Shown: piece by piece, positions 18,492-27,115 of the stretch
Layout: each line of letters opens with the position of its first letter
Numbering within the stretch: the first letter of the stretch is position 1
DNA from: Desulfuromonas sp964536375
Lineage (GTDB): Bacteria; Desulfobacterota; Desulfuromonadia; Desulfuromonadales; Desulfuromonadaceae
Assembly (NCBI GenBank): GCA_964536375.1
Contig: CAZHXF010000008.1
Coordinates: 1-64,000 of the forward strand
Length of the DNA stretch: 64,000 bases
Direction of reading: 5' to 3'
Position numbers and translations under genes: made by a program
Notes under the pieces: model-generated
Seen by the model: only the letters and a program-made list of their open reading frames with translations
What the model was told of the DNA's origin: nothing
The model's database searches: none

Positions 18492-18513
18492 AAGTCTTTA
18501 TAGAAGCCTAATA

Positions 18514-19368
18514 TTACGAGCCGTAAGAGTGCAACCCCGCTAGCAACAAATTTACTCCGAGATAACAGAAAATAGTAGCTGCAAAACCGACTATCGACAA
18601 AATCGCGGCTTTACGCCCAGCCCAACCGCGAGTTATACGCGCATGCAAAAATGCGGCATAGATAAACCACACGATCAAACTCCAGGTTTCCTTAGGATCC
18701 CAACTCCAATAAGTTCCCCAGGCATAGTTAGCCCAAGCAGCTCCGGTAATAATTCCTAGGGACAGCAGCGGAAAGCCAATCATTATCGCTTTATAATTCA
18801 GATCGTCAAGAATTTTGGAGCTGGGGAAAATCCCAACAATACCGCCAGCCGGCGAATTGTGAGCATTTTCTTCCTTACGCACCTTAATTAAATACATTAT
18901 TGACACACCGCAAGCAACCGCGAAGGCAGCATAACCAAGGAAACAGGTTATTACATGATAGGTCAACCAGTTACTCTGCAATGCCGGAACCAGTGGCGCA
19001 ATGGCGTCATCCAAACGTAATTGAGCCCAGGTCATAGCCAAAAAAGCAAATGGTATTACGAACGCCCCCACAGCTCTTTGTTTATATTTCCAATCAATCA
19101 GAATGTATATTAGCAAAATGGTCCAAGAAAAAAACACCACCGACTCGTACAGGTTAGACATTGGCGCATAGCCATCGCTGCCGGGGATCTGATAGGTTTC
19201 ATACCAGCGCAAACCAATAGCATATGTTTGTACGGCAAAACCGACGTAGGCACAGTAAGAGGCTAGTTTGGCAACCACATTACTGTGTGTAGCCAGAAAC
19301 CCGATAAACAGGATCATAGCAGCAAAATAACCGATGGTTACAAAATTGAACAATTGACCACTACTCAT
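18514..19368 (-). CDS. ccsB: Cytochrome c biogenesis protein CcsB (haem-handling, WWD-type)
   Basis: 284 residues with about eight membrane helices. The tryptophan-rich haem-binding loop reads GTYWSWDPKETWSLIVW (~225-241), with conserved His in HVITCFLGY and FLHAR. With ResB it forms the system II cytochrome c synthase that exports haem and attaches it to CxxCH apocytochromes. GGAGG precedes the ATG. Naming varies (CcsA in some schemes). A multihaem-cytochrome lifestyle would fit but cannot be shown here. Confidence 0.92.
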   Translation of the reverse strand: MSSGQLFNFVTIGYFAAMILFIGFLATHSNVVAKLASYCAYVGFAVQTYAIGLRWYETYQIPGSDGYAPMSNLYESVVFFSWTILLIYILIDWKYKQRAVGAFVIPFAFLAMTWAQLRLDDAIAPLVPALQSNWLTYHVITCFLGYAAFAVACGVSIMYLIKVRKEENAHNSPAGGIVGIFPSSKILDDLNYKAIMIGFPLLSLGIITGAAWANYAWGTYWSWDPKETWSLIVWFIYAAFLHARITRGWAGRKAAILSIVGFAATIFCYLGVNLLLAGLHSYGS

Positions 19369-19392
19369 ATTGTTTTTTCCTCCGTGCGATCA

Positions 19393-20757
19393 CTAATCTT
19401 TCGACAAAGCATCACGAAATTTGTTTTTCAATTCATCAAAGTACAACTCATAGGCAGGCTGATTACGATGGGCACTGCCAACTAAGCGCACACCAACCTT
19501 ACCTTTTTGATCATTTATCACCACCCACAAACGGCGATGCGACATGAAAAAGGCCACTACACAACCGAGCACCAACATGGTACAGCCCAGCCAAACAACC
19601 CAGACCCCGGGATCTTTAGTAACCTGTAACCCGGTGTAGTACATCTGCTTGAAGTCCACGAGGGTAAAGATATATTTACCGTTGCGCTCCTCATCAAATT
19701 TGGCAAAATTCTTAAATACGGTCACTACCCGCTTGACACCAGCTTCAGGCACGACCTCAAGGCGGGCTGCAGGGCCGAAATTGCGAAACGTGGGGGAAAA
19801 ATCTACCAATCGTACCTTGTCGCCATTTGGCAAAGCGACCTCGTCACCGCGTTCCAGAGTAAAAGCATCATTTTTTTCTTCGCCGCGCACTTTTACTTTT
19901 ATGGCAACCGCGCCATCACCAGCGGGACCATAACTGGACTGGTAGAAAGTAAGACCCTTATAATTGAGCGGATCATTAACCACGATGGGGCGATGGTCAA
20001 TTTTCACCTCGCCTTGATCAACAATAGTCAGGACACTGCGAAACTCCTTAGGACGCTGGGAATCGCCATAAAAACTAACCGAAAAATCCTCACAACGTAC
20101 GTCAAACCCTATAGGCAGTGGTTCCGGCACATTGCGCAACCAGATCCGGTCGATTGAGCCACCTTCAGGGATGTTTACATAGCCCTTAAATCCGAAAATA
20201 TTCCCAATAATAGCCCCGAGAAAAATCACCAGAATCGACAAATGGGTAATATAAACACCAAAGCGCGCATATCTTGTCTTTTCTGCGTACAGATAGGTAT
20301 TGCCATCAAGTTCGTGCATTGTTGCCACAGCAAAGTTATCTGCCACGAATTTAGCCATTTTCTCGCTAACAGATTTGATATCGCCAGTGACCAACTTCTC
20401 ATCTACGTTAGAGAAGGTTTTCAACATTTGGTCGCTCGGTGTCAAATTGGGGTGGTGCACCATAGACCACACCCGAGGAAAGCGCTTAATAGAGCAACAA
20501 ATCAGGTTCATACAGAACAGGGTCAACAGACCGATGAACCAGTATGAGTGGTACATGTCAAAAAACTGCAATCTATTTAGCAGGTTATAGGTATCCTCGC
20601 TAAATATCGTCAAATATTGCTTTCGTTCGAGGTTTTGCTGTAAAACAGTGCCGATTATCGATGTCACCGCTAGAGCTATCAGCGAGAAAATCGTCAATTT
20701 CAAAGAGCAAAAAAGATCCCAGACACTGTTTAGAAAACTGCGTTGCTGACTACTCAA
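19393..20757 (-). CDS. resB: Cytochrome c biogenesis protein ResB
   Basis: 454 residues. Three N-terminal helices (~18-40, ~70-90, ~165-187), a large periplasmic domain (~190-390) and one C-terminal helix (~393-412) give the ResB/Ccs1 layout. Typical stretches are SVWDLFCSLKLTIFSLIALA, LTFYQSSYGP and GVWVVWLGCTMLVLGC. It is the partner of CcsB for apocytochrome c handling. The start is TTG with AAAGGAG seven bases upstream. It overlaps nothing and is 24 bases from ccsB; the purE gene lies just upstream. Confidence 0.92.
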   Translation of the reverse strand: MSSQQRSFLNSVWDLFCSLKLTIFSLIALAVTSIIGTVLQQNLERKQYLTIFSEDTYNLLNRLQFFDMYHSYWFIGLLTLFCMNLICCSIKRFPRVWSMVHHPNLTPSDQMLKTFSNVDEKLVTGDIKSVSEKMAKFVADNFAVATMHELDGNTYLYAEKTRYARFGVYITHLSILVIFLGAIIGNIFGFKGYVNIPEGGSIDRIWLRNVPEPLPIGFDVRCEDFSVSFYGDSQRPKEFRSVLTIVDQGEVKIDHRPIVVNDPLNYKGLTFYQSSYGPAGDGAVAIKVKVRGEEKNDAFTLERGDEVALPNGDKVRLVDFSPTFRNFGPAARLEVVPEAGVKRVVTVFKNFAKFDEERNGKYIFTLVDFKQMYYTGLQVTKDPGVWVVWLGCTMLVLGCVVAFFMSHRRLWVVINDQKGKVGVRLVGSAHRNQPAYELYFDELKNKFRDALSKD

Positions 20758-20778
20758 AGTGTGTCTCCTTTATTAAAA

Positions 20779-21309
20779 TCACAAACCATCTGCGGCTAAA
20801 CGCTGTTGCACACCGTCACTTTTTATCGCCACTTCGACTGCCATTGCCGCACGCGAATCCTGTAACTGCTGCGCCAATGCTTCGTCTGTCATAGCTAACA
20901 ACTGTACGGCAAAAATACCTGCATTTTTCGCCCCTGCTTTGCCTATGGCCATCGTAGCCACCGGAATACCGCCTGGCATCTGCACCGTTGCCAGTAGAGC
21001 ATCTAACCCCTTCAACACAGAACTGTCGATAGGCACCCCGATAATTGGCAAGAGAGTCTCGGCGGCAACAACACCTGCGAGATGTGCAGCAGCTCCAGCA
21101 CCGACAATTAATATCTTGATGCCACGGCTCGCAGCCATTGATGCAAACTCAGCAGTGCGCACCGGTGAGCGGTGGGCACTTGATACAATCATTTCATATG
21201 GCACAGCAAATGATTTCAGCACTTTTGCCGCTTCAACCATCACGGCATAGTCAGAGTCACTACCCATTATAATACCAACGGTAGGACTATTATTTTTCTG
21301 AGGTGTCAT
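20779..21309 (-). CDS. purE: N5-carboxyaminoimidazole ribonucleotide mutase (PurE class I)
   Basis: 176 residues. Family motifs: VGIIMGSDSDYAVM near the N-terminus, VSSAHRSPVRTAEF, and VGAGAAAHLAGVVAAETLLPIIGVPI. It isomerises N5-CAIR to CAIR in purine synthesis. No purK is next to it in this window. purD lies just upstream on the same strand, so the two may be cotranscribed. Length and motifs are ordinary. Confidence 0.95.
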   Translation of the reverse strand: MTPQKNNSPTVGIIMGSDSDYAVMVEAAKVLKSFAVPYEMIVSSAHRSPVRTAEFASMAASRGIKILIVGAGAAAHLAGVVAAETLLPIIGVPIDSSVLKGLDALLATVQMPGGIPVATMAIGKAGAKNAGIFAVQLLAMTDEALAQQLQDSRAAMAVEVAIKSDGVQQRLAADGL

Positions 21310-21355
21310 TGGTTATTTATCCTGTTTTATTCTTAACTTATTATCCGCGGCTATC

Positions 21356-22627
21356 TTAACGATTTAAGGCTTTCTGCCCGATGTCACTTCTAAGTTGTGC
21401 GCCATTCCAGCTGATGACCCTTGTTCCAGCGTAAGCTTTTGCAATCGCTGCAGCGACATCATCACCCCAGCCGGTCACGCCGAGCACCCGACCACCAGCA
21501 GTGACAATATTACCGTTTTTGCTCGCGGTTCCAGCATGAAATACCTTGACGCCATCTATGGCGTTAGCACTGTCAATACCGCTAATTACATCACCGTTAG
21601 CATAGCTACTAGGATACCCTCCTGCTGCCATAACAACACACACCGCAGCCCGGTCATGCCATTCCAGTGCACTGGTTGTTAACTCGCCGCGCGCACAATC
21701 GAGCAGCACCGGCACCAGATCGGATTTCATCCGCAGCAGCAATGGTTGCGCCTCTGGATCACCAAAACGGGCATTAAATTCCAGCACTTTAAAATCGTTA
21801 TTTTCAATCATCAGACCAATAAACAAAATACCGCAGTAAGGACAACCCTCGGCAGCCATGCCATCAATGGTCGGCTGCGCCACCTCAGCGACAATACGTT
21901 GATACAGGGCATCAGTAACTACTGGCGCGGGAGAATAAGCACCCATACCGCCGGTATTGGGACCCTTGTCACCATCAAAAATCTGTTTATGGTCCTGAGC
22001 CGACGCCAGCGGCAATACATTTTTACCATCGGTAAAAACAAAGAAAGAAGCCTCTTCACCGGTTAAAAATTCTTCAATCACTACCGCATCACCGGCAGCA
22101 CCAAACTCTTTATCAACCAAGATTGCGTCGATAGCGCTGATCGCTTCCTCTTCACTCTGAGCGAGGATTACCCCCTTGCCAGCAGCAAGACCGTCGACCT
22201 TGACCACAATAGGTGCTCCGTGCTCACGTACGTAAGCAACCGCAGCATCGCGATCGGAAAAAGAGGCATAGGCGGCGGTTTTAATAGCGCATTTGCCCAT
22301 CAAATCTTTAGAAAAACCTTTACTGCCCTCAAGTTGAGCAGCGGCTTTACTGGGACCAAAAATATTTAATCCCGCACCTTCAAACAAATCGGTAATGCCC
22401 AACGTCAACGGCAGTTCCGGTCCAACTACAGTCAAATCAATGGCGTTGCTCTTGGCAAAATCACACAACCCATGAATATCATCGACCGCAATAGCAACAT
22501 TTTCACCCTGCTCAGCAGTTCCGGGATTGCCTGGGGCACAATAAACTTTATCCACCAATGGGGACTGAGCTATTTTCCACACTAAGGCATGTTCACGTCC
22601 ACCACCACCTACAACCAATATCTTCAT
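21356..22627 (-). CDS. purD: Phosphoribosylamine-glycine ligase
   Basis: 423 residues with the ATP-grasp layout. N domain VVGGGGREHALVWKIA; lid and ATP-binding segments VKVDGLAAGKGVILA and EEFLTGEEASFFVF; metal-binding segment LEFNARFGDPEAQPLL; C domain AAVCVVMAAGGYP. It couples 5-phosphoribosylamine and glycine in step 2 of purine synthesis. ATG has an AAAGG-type site upstream. It lies between purH and purE on the same strand, 187 bases from purH. Confidence 0.97.
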   Translation of the reverse strand: MKILVVGGGGREHALVWKIAQSPLVDKVYCAPGNPGTAEQGENVAIAVDDIHGLCDFAKSNAIDLTVVGPELPLTLGITDLFEGAGLNIFGPSKAAAQLEGSKGFSKDLMGKCAIKTAAYASFSDRDAAVAYVREHGAPIVVKVDGLAAGKGVILAQSEEEAISAIDAILVDKEFGAAGDAVVIEEFLTGEEASFFVFTDGKNVLPLASAQDHKQIFDGDKGPNTGGMGAYSPAPVVTDALYQRIVAEVAQPTIDGMAAEGCPYCGILFIGLMIENNDFKVLEFNARFGDPEAQPLLLRMKSDLVPVLLDCARGELTTSALEWHDRAAVCVVMAAGGYPSSYANGDVISGIDSANAIDGVKVFHAGTASKNGNIVTAGGRVLGVTGWGDDVAAAIAKAYAGTRVISWNGAQLRSDIGQKALNR

Positions 22628-22759
22628 AGTGTTAACTACCTTTATGTTGTTTCTACAGAAACATATCTTCAGTCAGGCTGGCAAATCTACCGTTACTTAA
22701 TGAAAAACTCTAGGGTCAAAGTACCCCGCGTAACAGGGTAATTTGCACAGTTATATCTA

Positions 22760-22797
22760 TCAGTGGCACCAGAAATTTAACATCCTAGTACCACTGA
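22760..22797. repeat. Short inverted repeat between purH and purD
   Basis: TCAGTGG (22760-22766) and CCACTGA (22791-22797) can pair across a 24-base loop just downstream of the purH stop on the minus strand. No T-run follows; it may be a weak terminator or an mRNA 3' structure. Confidence 0.35.
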
Positions 22798-22813
22798 CAT
22801 AGAACAATTTTAT

Positions 22814-24379
22814 TTAGTGACGGAAATGGCGCATGGAGGTGAAGACCATGGCAATATTATGCTCATCGGCAGCAGCAATAACTTCCCCATCGCGAATTGA
22901 ACCACCAGGCTGAATAACCGCGGTAATACCGACGGCCGCAGCACTATCCAGACCATCGCGGAAAGGGAAAAATGCATCTGAAGCCATAACCGATCCCGGC
23001 ACCGCCAGTCCAGCGTTTTCGGCTTTAATGCCAGCAATACGGGCAGAATTTACCCGGCTCATCTGCCCGGCACCAACACCAATAGTCATCGCCTCTTTAC
23101 CGTAAACAATGGCATTCGATTTAACAAACTTGGCCACGCGCCAGGTAAACAGCAGATCGCTCATCTCCTGCTCGCTAGGTTGGCGCTTAGTAACTACTTT
23201 CAATTCATCATACAATGACTGATCGGCATCTTGTACCAACAAACCACCGTTAACTCTCTTATACTCCAAACGCGTAACCGCTTGCCCACTCCAGCTACCA
23301 CACTCCAGCAGGCGCACATTTTTCTTAGCCTTGATGATCTCAACTGCTTCAGCGCTAACCTGAGGGGCAATAATAACTTCAACAAACTGACGATCGACAA
23401 TTGCCTGCGCCGTTTTACCGTCCAGTTCACGGTTAAAAGCAATAATGCCACCAAAAGAAGATTCAGGATCGGTGCTAAAAGCACGCTGATAGGCATCATA
23501 AATGTTATCAGCCACAGCCACACCGCAGGGGTTAGCGTGCTTCACGATTACACATGCCGGCCCTTCACTGAATTGCTTAACACATTCCAGCGCGGCGTCG
23601 GTATCGCCAATATTGTTATACGACAGCGCTTTGCCCTGCAACTGTTTAGCCGTTGCTAAAGATACATCGCTAACATTTTTCTCCACATAGAAAGCCGCAT
23701 TTTGGTGAGGATTTTCCCCGTAACGCATCACCTGACTCTGGTGGAATTGCAAGCTCAAAGCTGGAGGAAACTGATTAACAGTGTCCCCCATGCGGCTACC
23801 TAACCAATTAGAGATGGCACCGTCGTAAGCAGCAGTGTGTTGATAAACTTTTACTGCCAGATCAAAGTTGGTCTTTTCTGATACCGCACCAGCGTTATTC
23901 TTCATTTCAGCAAGTACGACTGCATAGTCGTCACAATCAATGACAACAGTGACAAAACGATTATTTTTAGCGGCGCTACGCAACATGGTGGGGCCACCGA
24001 TATCGATATTTTCAATGGCATCAACCAAGGTACAATCAGCCTTGGCAACAGTATCCTCAAACGGATACAGATTTACCACCACCATATCGATTGGCTGAAT
24101 ATCGTGCTCGGCCATTTTCGCCACATGGGCAGGGTTGTCACGCAAGCCAAGCAAACCGCCGTGTACCTTAGGATGCAATGTCTTAACACGCCCATCAAGC
24201 ATCTCGGGATAGCCGGTATAATCAGCAACATCAACAACTTTTACCCCTTGCTGACGCAACAGGCTGGCAGTACCGCCGGTTGAGAGAATTTCTACACCGT
24301 ATGAGCTAAGTTCACGAGCAAAATCGACAATACCAGCCTTGTCAGATACACTGATCAGGGCACGTTTAATGACAGCCAT
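22814..24379 (-). CDS. purH: Bifunctional AICAR formyltransferase/IMP cyclohydrolase
   Basis: 521 residues from the ATG of MAVIKRALISVSDK; 12 codons of upstream frame lack a typical start context. The N-terminal MGS-fold cyclohydrolase (~1-145) has GVEILSTGGTASLL and LHPKVHGGLL. The C-terminal formyltransferase has the catalytic KHANPCGVA, AFSTDPESSFGG and SDAFFPFRDGLD near the end. It performs the last two steps to IMP. It heads the purH-purD-purE set. Confidence 0.97.
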   Translation of the reverse strand: MAVIKRALISVSDKAGIVDFARELSSYGVEILSTGGTASLLRQQGVKVVDVADYTGYPEMLDGRVKTLHPKVHGGLLGLRDNPAHVAKMAEHDIQPIDMVVVNLYPFEDTVAKADCTLVDAIENIDIGGPTMLRSAAKNNRFVTVVIDCDDYAVVLAEMKNNAGAVSEKTNFDLAVKVYQHTAAYDGAISNWLGSRMGDTVNQFPPALSLQFHQSQVMRYGENPHQNAAFYVEKNVSDVSLATAKQLQGKALSYNNIGDTDAALECVKQFSEGPACVIVKHANPCGVAVADNIYDAYQRAFSTDPESSFGGIIAFNRELDGKTAQAIVDRQFVEVIIAPQVSAEAVEIIKAKKNVRLLECGSWSGQAVTRLEYKRVNGGLLVQDADQSLYDELKVVTKRQPSEQEMSDLLFTWRVAKFVKSNAIVYGKEAMTIGVGAGQMSRVNSARIAGIKAENAGLAVPGSVMASDAFFPFRDGLDSAAAVGITAVIQPGGSIRDGEVIAAADEHNIAMVFTSMRHFRH

Positions 24380-24530
24380 TTGGTTATACCTTTCCCCTTC
24401 TATGGGCGCGACCAAGGTCGCATTTAAATTTATTTACTGCTTCTGAGAAATAAAATAACTACCCCCCCAGCAGCACCAACTCAAAACTTTCCTTTTACCT
24501 TGTTGCCGCTAACGACACAAGCAAAAACGA

Positions 24531-25769
24531 CTACAATCTACGCATTGGAAAGTTGAGCGCCGCGACAAAAGCCTGCTCAAAACGTGGCGTCCCGGACAAC
24601 GGGTAAGGGTGCAAATCATCAGCCAACTGTTGAAGTTGTGCAGCATTTCCGCTGATTAAATAGCTAGTTAACCCGGAAATTACTCCACCATCGCAAAACA
24701 TGACCTTTTCTATCATATTTCCCGGCAACAGCGCAACGTCTTTCATGACTTGGCTGCCCATAGAGAAACCGAGGGCACCGGTTACTACCACAGTATGCAA
24801 ATCGTCAATAGCCATTCCGGCCCGCGCCACCAAGCATTCCGCTCCAGCGTAAATTGCCCCCTTGGCCAGCTGAAATTGACGAATATCGTCCTGTGACAAC
24901 TGCAGCACTGTTTTGGCATCGCGATACAAGCACAGGGTACGCCCCTGCGCATTATGACCGAGATAGCGAGTTAAATTATTATCCACGTCATCGGCATCAG
25001 CGATAGTACCATCCGCCGCTATCAGACCACCAGCCAACGCGGCACCAATAGCCTCCACCAATCCGCTACCGCACAAACCACGCGGCTGACCGCCACCACG
25101 CACCTGCAATTTCAAGCGATCACCATCTAAGCTTATCCCGGTAACTGCACCGGTGGTGGCAACCATCCCGCACGAAATATTCCCACCCTCAAAAGCTGGG
25201 CCGGCAGCAACCGAAGTTACCCACCACTGCTCACCATTAAACAGCGCCATCTCCCCATTAGTGCCAACATCGACAAAAAAAGTTCCGCCAGTACAATTGG
25301 CAAACGGATACAGCACGGCAACCAAGTCGCCACCGACATAACCACTTACCAGCGGAAATAAAAACAGCGCTACCGGCAAACATGGAAGATTAACCATTGT
25401 CGCTGCGCGCGAGGGGGGGAGATGCGGAGGATAGAGCAATTTATCTACCGGCAAACCCTGCAATAGACAACTGATAGCCGGATTGCCTGCAGCAGCAGCG
25501 GCAGTTATTTGCGCGCGCTGGGCATGACACTGATTCAATAGGCGGGTAACTAGGTCAGCAATCCCTTGGTGCAAATCCTGTTGAAGTTCGGCAGCAAAAC
25601 CGGACATAGCCGCTTCCATGCGCCGCACTACATCCGCACCGTGGCGTCCTTGCGGATTAAACAGGGTCGCTTCGGCACACACCTCTCCCGCAAGGTTGAG
25701 TAGACGCCCTGCCAAAGTGGTAGTGCCCAGATCAAGAGCCAGCAACAATTGTTGTGAATTGTTCGCCAT
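24531..25769 (-). CDS. ASKHA-fold protein (DUF4445/RACo C-terminal type) lacking a ferredoxin domain
   Basis: 412 residues. ATP-binding motifs of the actin-like fold are visible: LALDLGTTTLAGRLL at the N-terminus, VDVGTNGEMALFNG (~170) and VVVTGALGFSMG (~335). This matches the ASKHA part of RACo-type proteins, which use ATP to drive reductive activation of corrinoid proteins. RACo normally carries an N-terminal 2Fe-2S domain, and here the protein begins directly at the ASKHA fold. No corrinoid methyltransferase gene is nearby. It follows alr by about 30 bases on the same strand. Exact function unknown. Confidence 0.78.
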   Translation of the reverse strand: MANNSQQLLLALDLGTTTLAGRLLNLAGEVCAEATLFNPQGRHGADVVRRMEAAMSGFAAELQQDLHQGIADLVTRLLNQCHAQRAQITAAAAAGNPAISCLLQGLPVDKLLYPPHLPPSRAATMVNLPCLPVALFLFPLVSGYVGGDLVAVLYPFANCTGGTFFVDVGTNGEMALFNGEQWWVTSVAAGPAFEGGNISCGMVATTGAVTGISLDGDRLKLQVRGGGQPRGLCGSGLVEAIGAALAGGLIAADGTIADADDVDNNLTRYLGHNAQGRTLCLYRDAKTVLQLSQDDIRQFQLAKGAIYAGAECLVARAGMAIDDLHTVVVTGALGFSMGSQVMKDVALLPGNMIEKVMFCDGGVISGLTSYLISGNAAQLQQLADDLHPYPLSGTPRFEQAFVAALNFPMRRL

Positions 25770-25799
25770 AATTATATATCTCGCAGTTAAAAACTCAGG

Positions 25800-26945
25800 C
25801 TAACGGTGTTTATAATAGCGCGGCACCCGCTTACTGATTTGGCAAAAAACCTCATAGGAGATAGTGCCAATCTGCTGCGCCCACTGTTCTGCCGACACAC
25901 ATTCGTCGCCATCACAACCAAGCAATGTCACCTGATCTCCGGCACTTACACCAGCGACATCTGTGACATCGAGCAAGGTCCAATCCATACACACCGTACC
26001 CGCCACGGCAACACGTTGCCCACGCACCAGAGCACAGCCTTCATTAGACAATAGACGATTATAGCCATCGGCATAGCCTACCGGTATAGCAGCGATAATT
26101 GAAGGACGCGTAGTAGTAAAACGCAAACCATAGGAAACCCCGCACCCTGCTAGCATAAGTTTCAGGTGGGCAATTTTAGTGCGTAAGCTCATCACCGGGT
26201 GCAAATCCAAGCTCTGCCCGCCGCAACCGGCATCACAAAAGGGCTGACCGCCATACAGGGCAATACCGGGACGGACCAGATTACAGCCATTAGCTATGGC
26301 ACCGAGGTCAGCATCACAACTTGCCGCGCTATTGGCCGCATGGATGTATGTAGGAGCAAAACCGGCGGCACGTACTTGAGCTACACAGCTTAAAAATATG
26401 TCCAACTGGCGACGGGTATAGGGGTGAGCTGGTTCATCAGCCACGGCAAAATGGGTAATCACCCCATCCAGATTAAGATTGGGGCAACGGCGCAACAGGG
26501 TTAATATCTCCGGCAAATCTGCCGGCAATACCCCGAGGCGCCCCATACCGCTATCAATCTTCAAATGGCAGTGGCACTGTTTATTGAATTCAGCGCCGGC
26601 CGTCTGTAAACGGCGTATCTGCTCCGCCTCAAAAACAACTACCTGCAGGTCATTCGCGATAACCACCGCCTCCTGGCCTGGCGATGAGCCACCCAGCATC
26701 AGAATAGGTATTGCGATTCCGGCCTGGCGCAGCTCCAGCCCCTCTTCTGCCATGGCCACTCCGAACATGTCGGCACCAACTTCCTGTAAAACCTGAGCTA
26801 CAGGCAACGCCCCATGCCCGTAGGCATCGGCTTTTACCACAGCCAACATAGCACAAGACTCCGGCAGACGTTGACGCAGCAGGTTATAGTTATGCCGCAA
26901 AGCAGCAAGATCGATCTCTACGTGGGTTGGTCGGTGAGCATACAT
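25800..26945 (-). CDS. alr: Alanine racemase
   Basis: 381 residues from ATG 26945 (GGGA seven bases upstream). A longer in-frame start would run through the terminator of the preceding gene and is unlikely. PLP lysine is K38 in VVKADAYGHG; the second catalytic residue is the Tyr in GVSYGLRF; PVGYADGYNR and TVCMDWTLLDVT are also typical. It makes D-alanine for peptidoglycan. It is probably cotranscribed with the downstream ASKHA gene. Confidence 0.95.
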   Translation of the reverse strand: MYAHRPTHVEIDLAALRHNYNLLRQRLPESCAMLAVVKADAYGHGALPVAQVLQEVGADMFGVAMAEEGLELRQAGIAIPILMLGGSSPGQEAVVIANDLQVVVFEAEQIRRLQTAGAEFNKQCHCHLKIDSGMGRLGVLPADLPEILTLLRRCPNLNLDGVITHFAVADEPAHPYTRRQLDIFLSCVAQVRAAGFAPTYIHAANSAASCDADLGAIANGCNLVRPGIALYGGQPFCDAGCGGQSLDLHPVMSLRTKIAHLKLMLAGCGVSYGLRFTTTRPSIIAAIPVGYADGYNRLLSNEGCALVRGQRVAVAGTVCMDWTLLDVTDVAGVSAGDQVTLLGCDGDECVSAEQWAQQIGTISYEVFCQISKRVPRYYKHR

Positions 26946-27012
26946 AATCATATCCCGGTAAGTCACAAGTGCGTTTGCGGTAATTAACAGAGGGGAAGGT
27001 TTATTCAGCAGC

Positions 27013-27039
27013 AAAAAAGGCCGCAACCGCGACCTTTTT
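27013..27039 (-). terminator. Rho-independent terminator after the GGDEF-EAL gene
   Basis: On the minus strand a stem with outer CCTTTTT/AAAAAGG-type pairing and inner CGC/GCG pairing ends in TTTTTT. It lies ~75 bases after the GGDEF-EAL stop and before the true alr start. Confidence 0.75.
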
Positions 27040-27115
27040 ATTCAGTAATCATAAATCGATTATTTCTTACCATGAGGATTAAAGACTGTAAAGCCGTTTG
27101 ATACACCAACAACAC

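Noticed and set aside
26946..27026. 27-residue N-terminal extension of alanine racemase
   Set aside because: The segment contains the terminator of the upstream gene, and the ATG at 26945 matches the family start.
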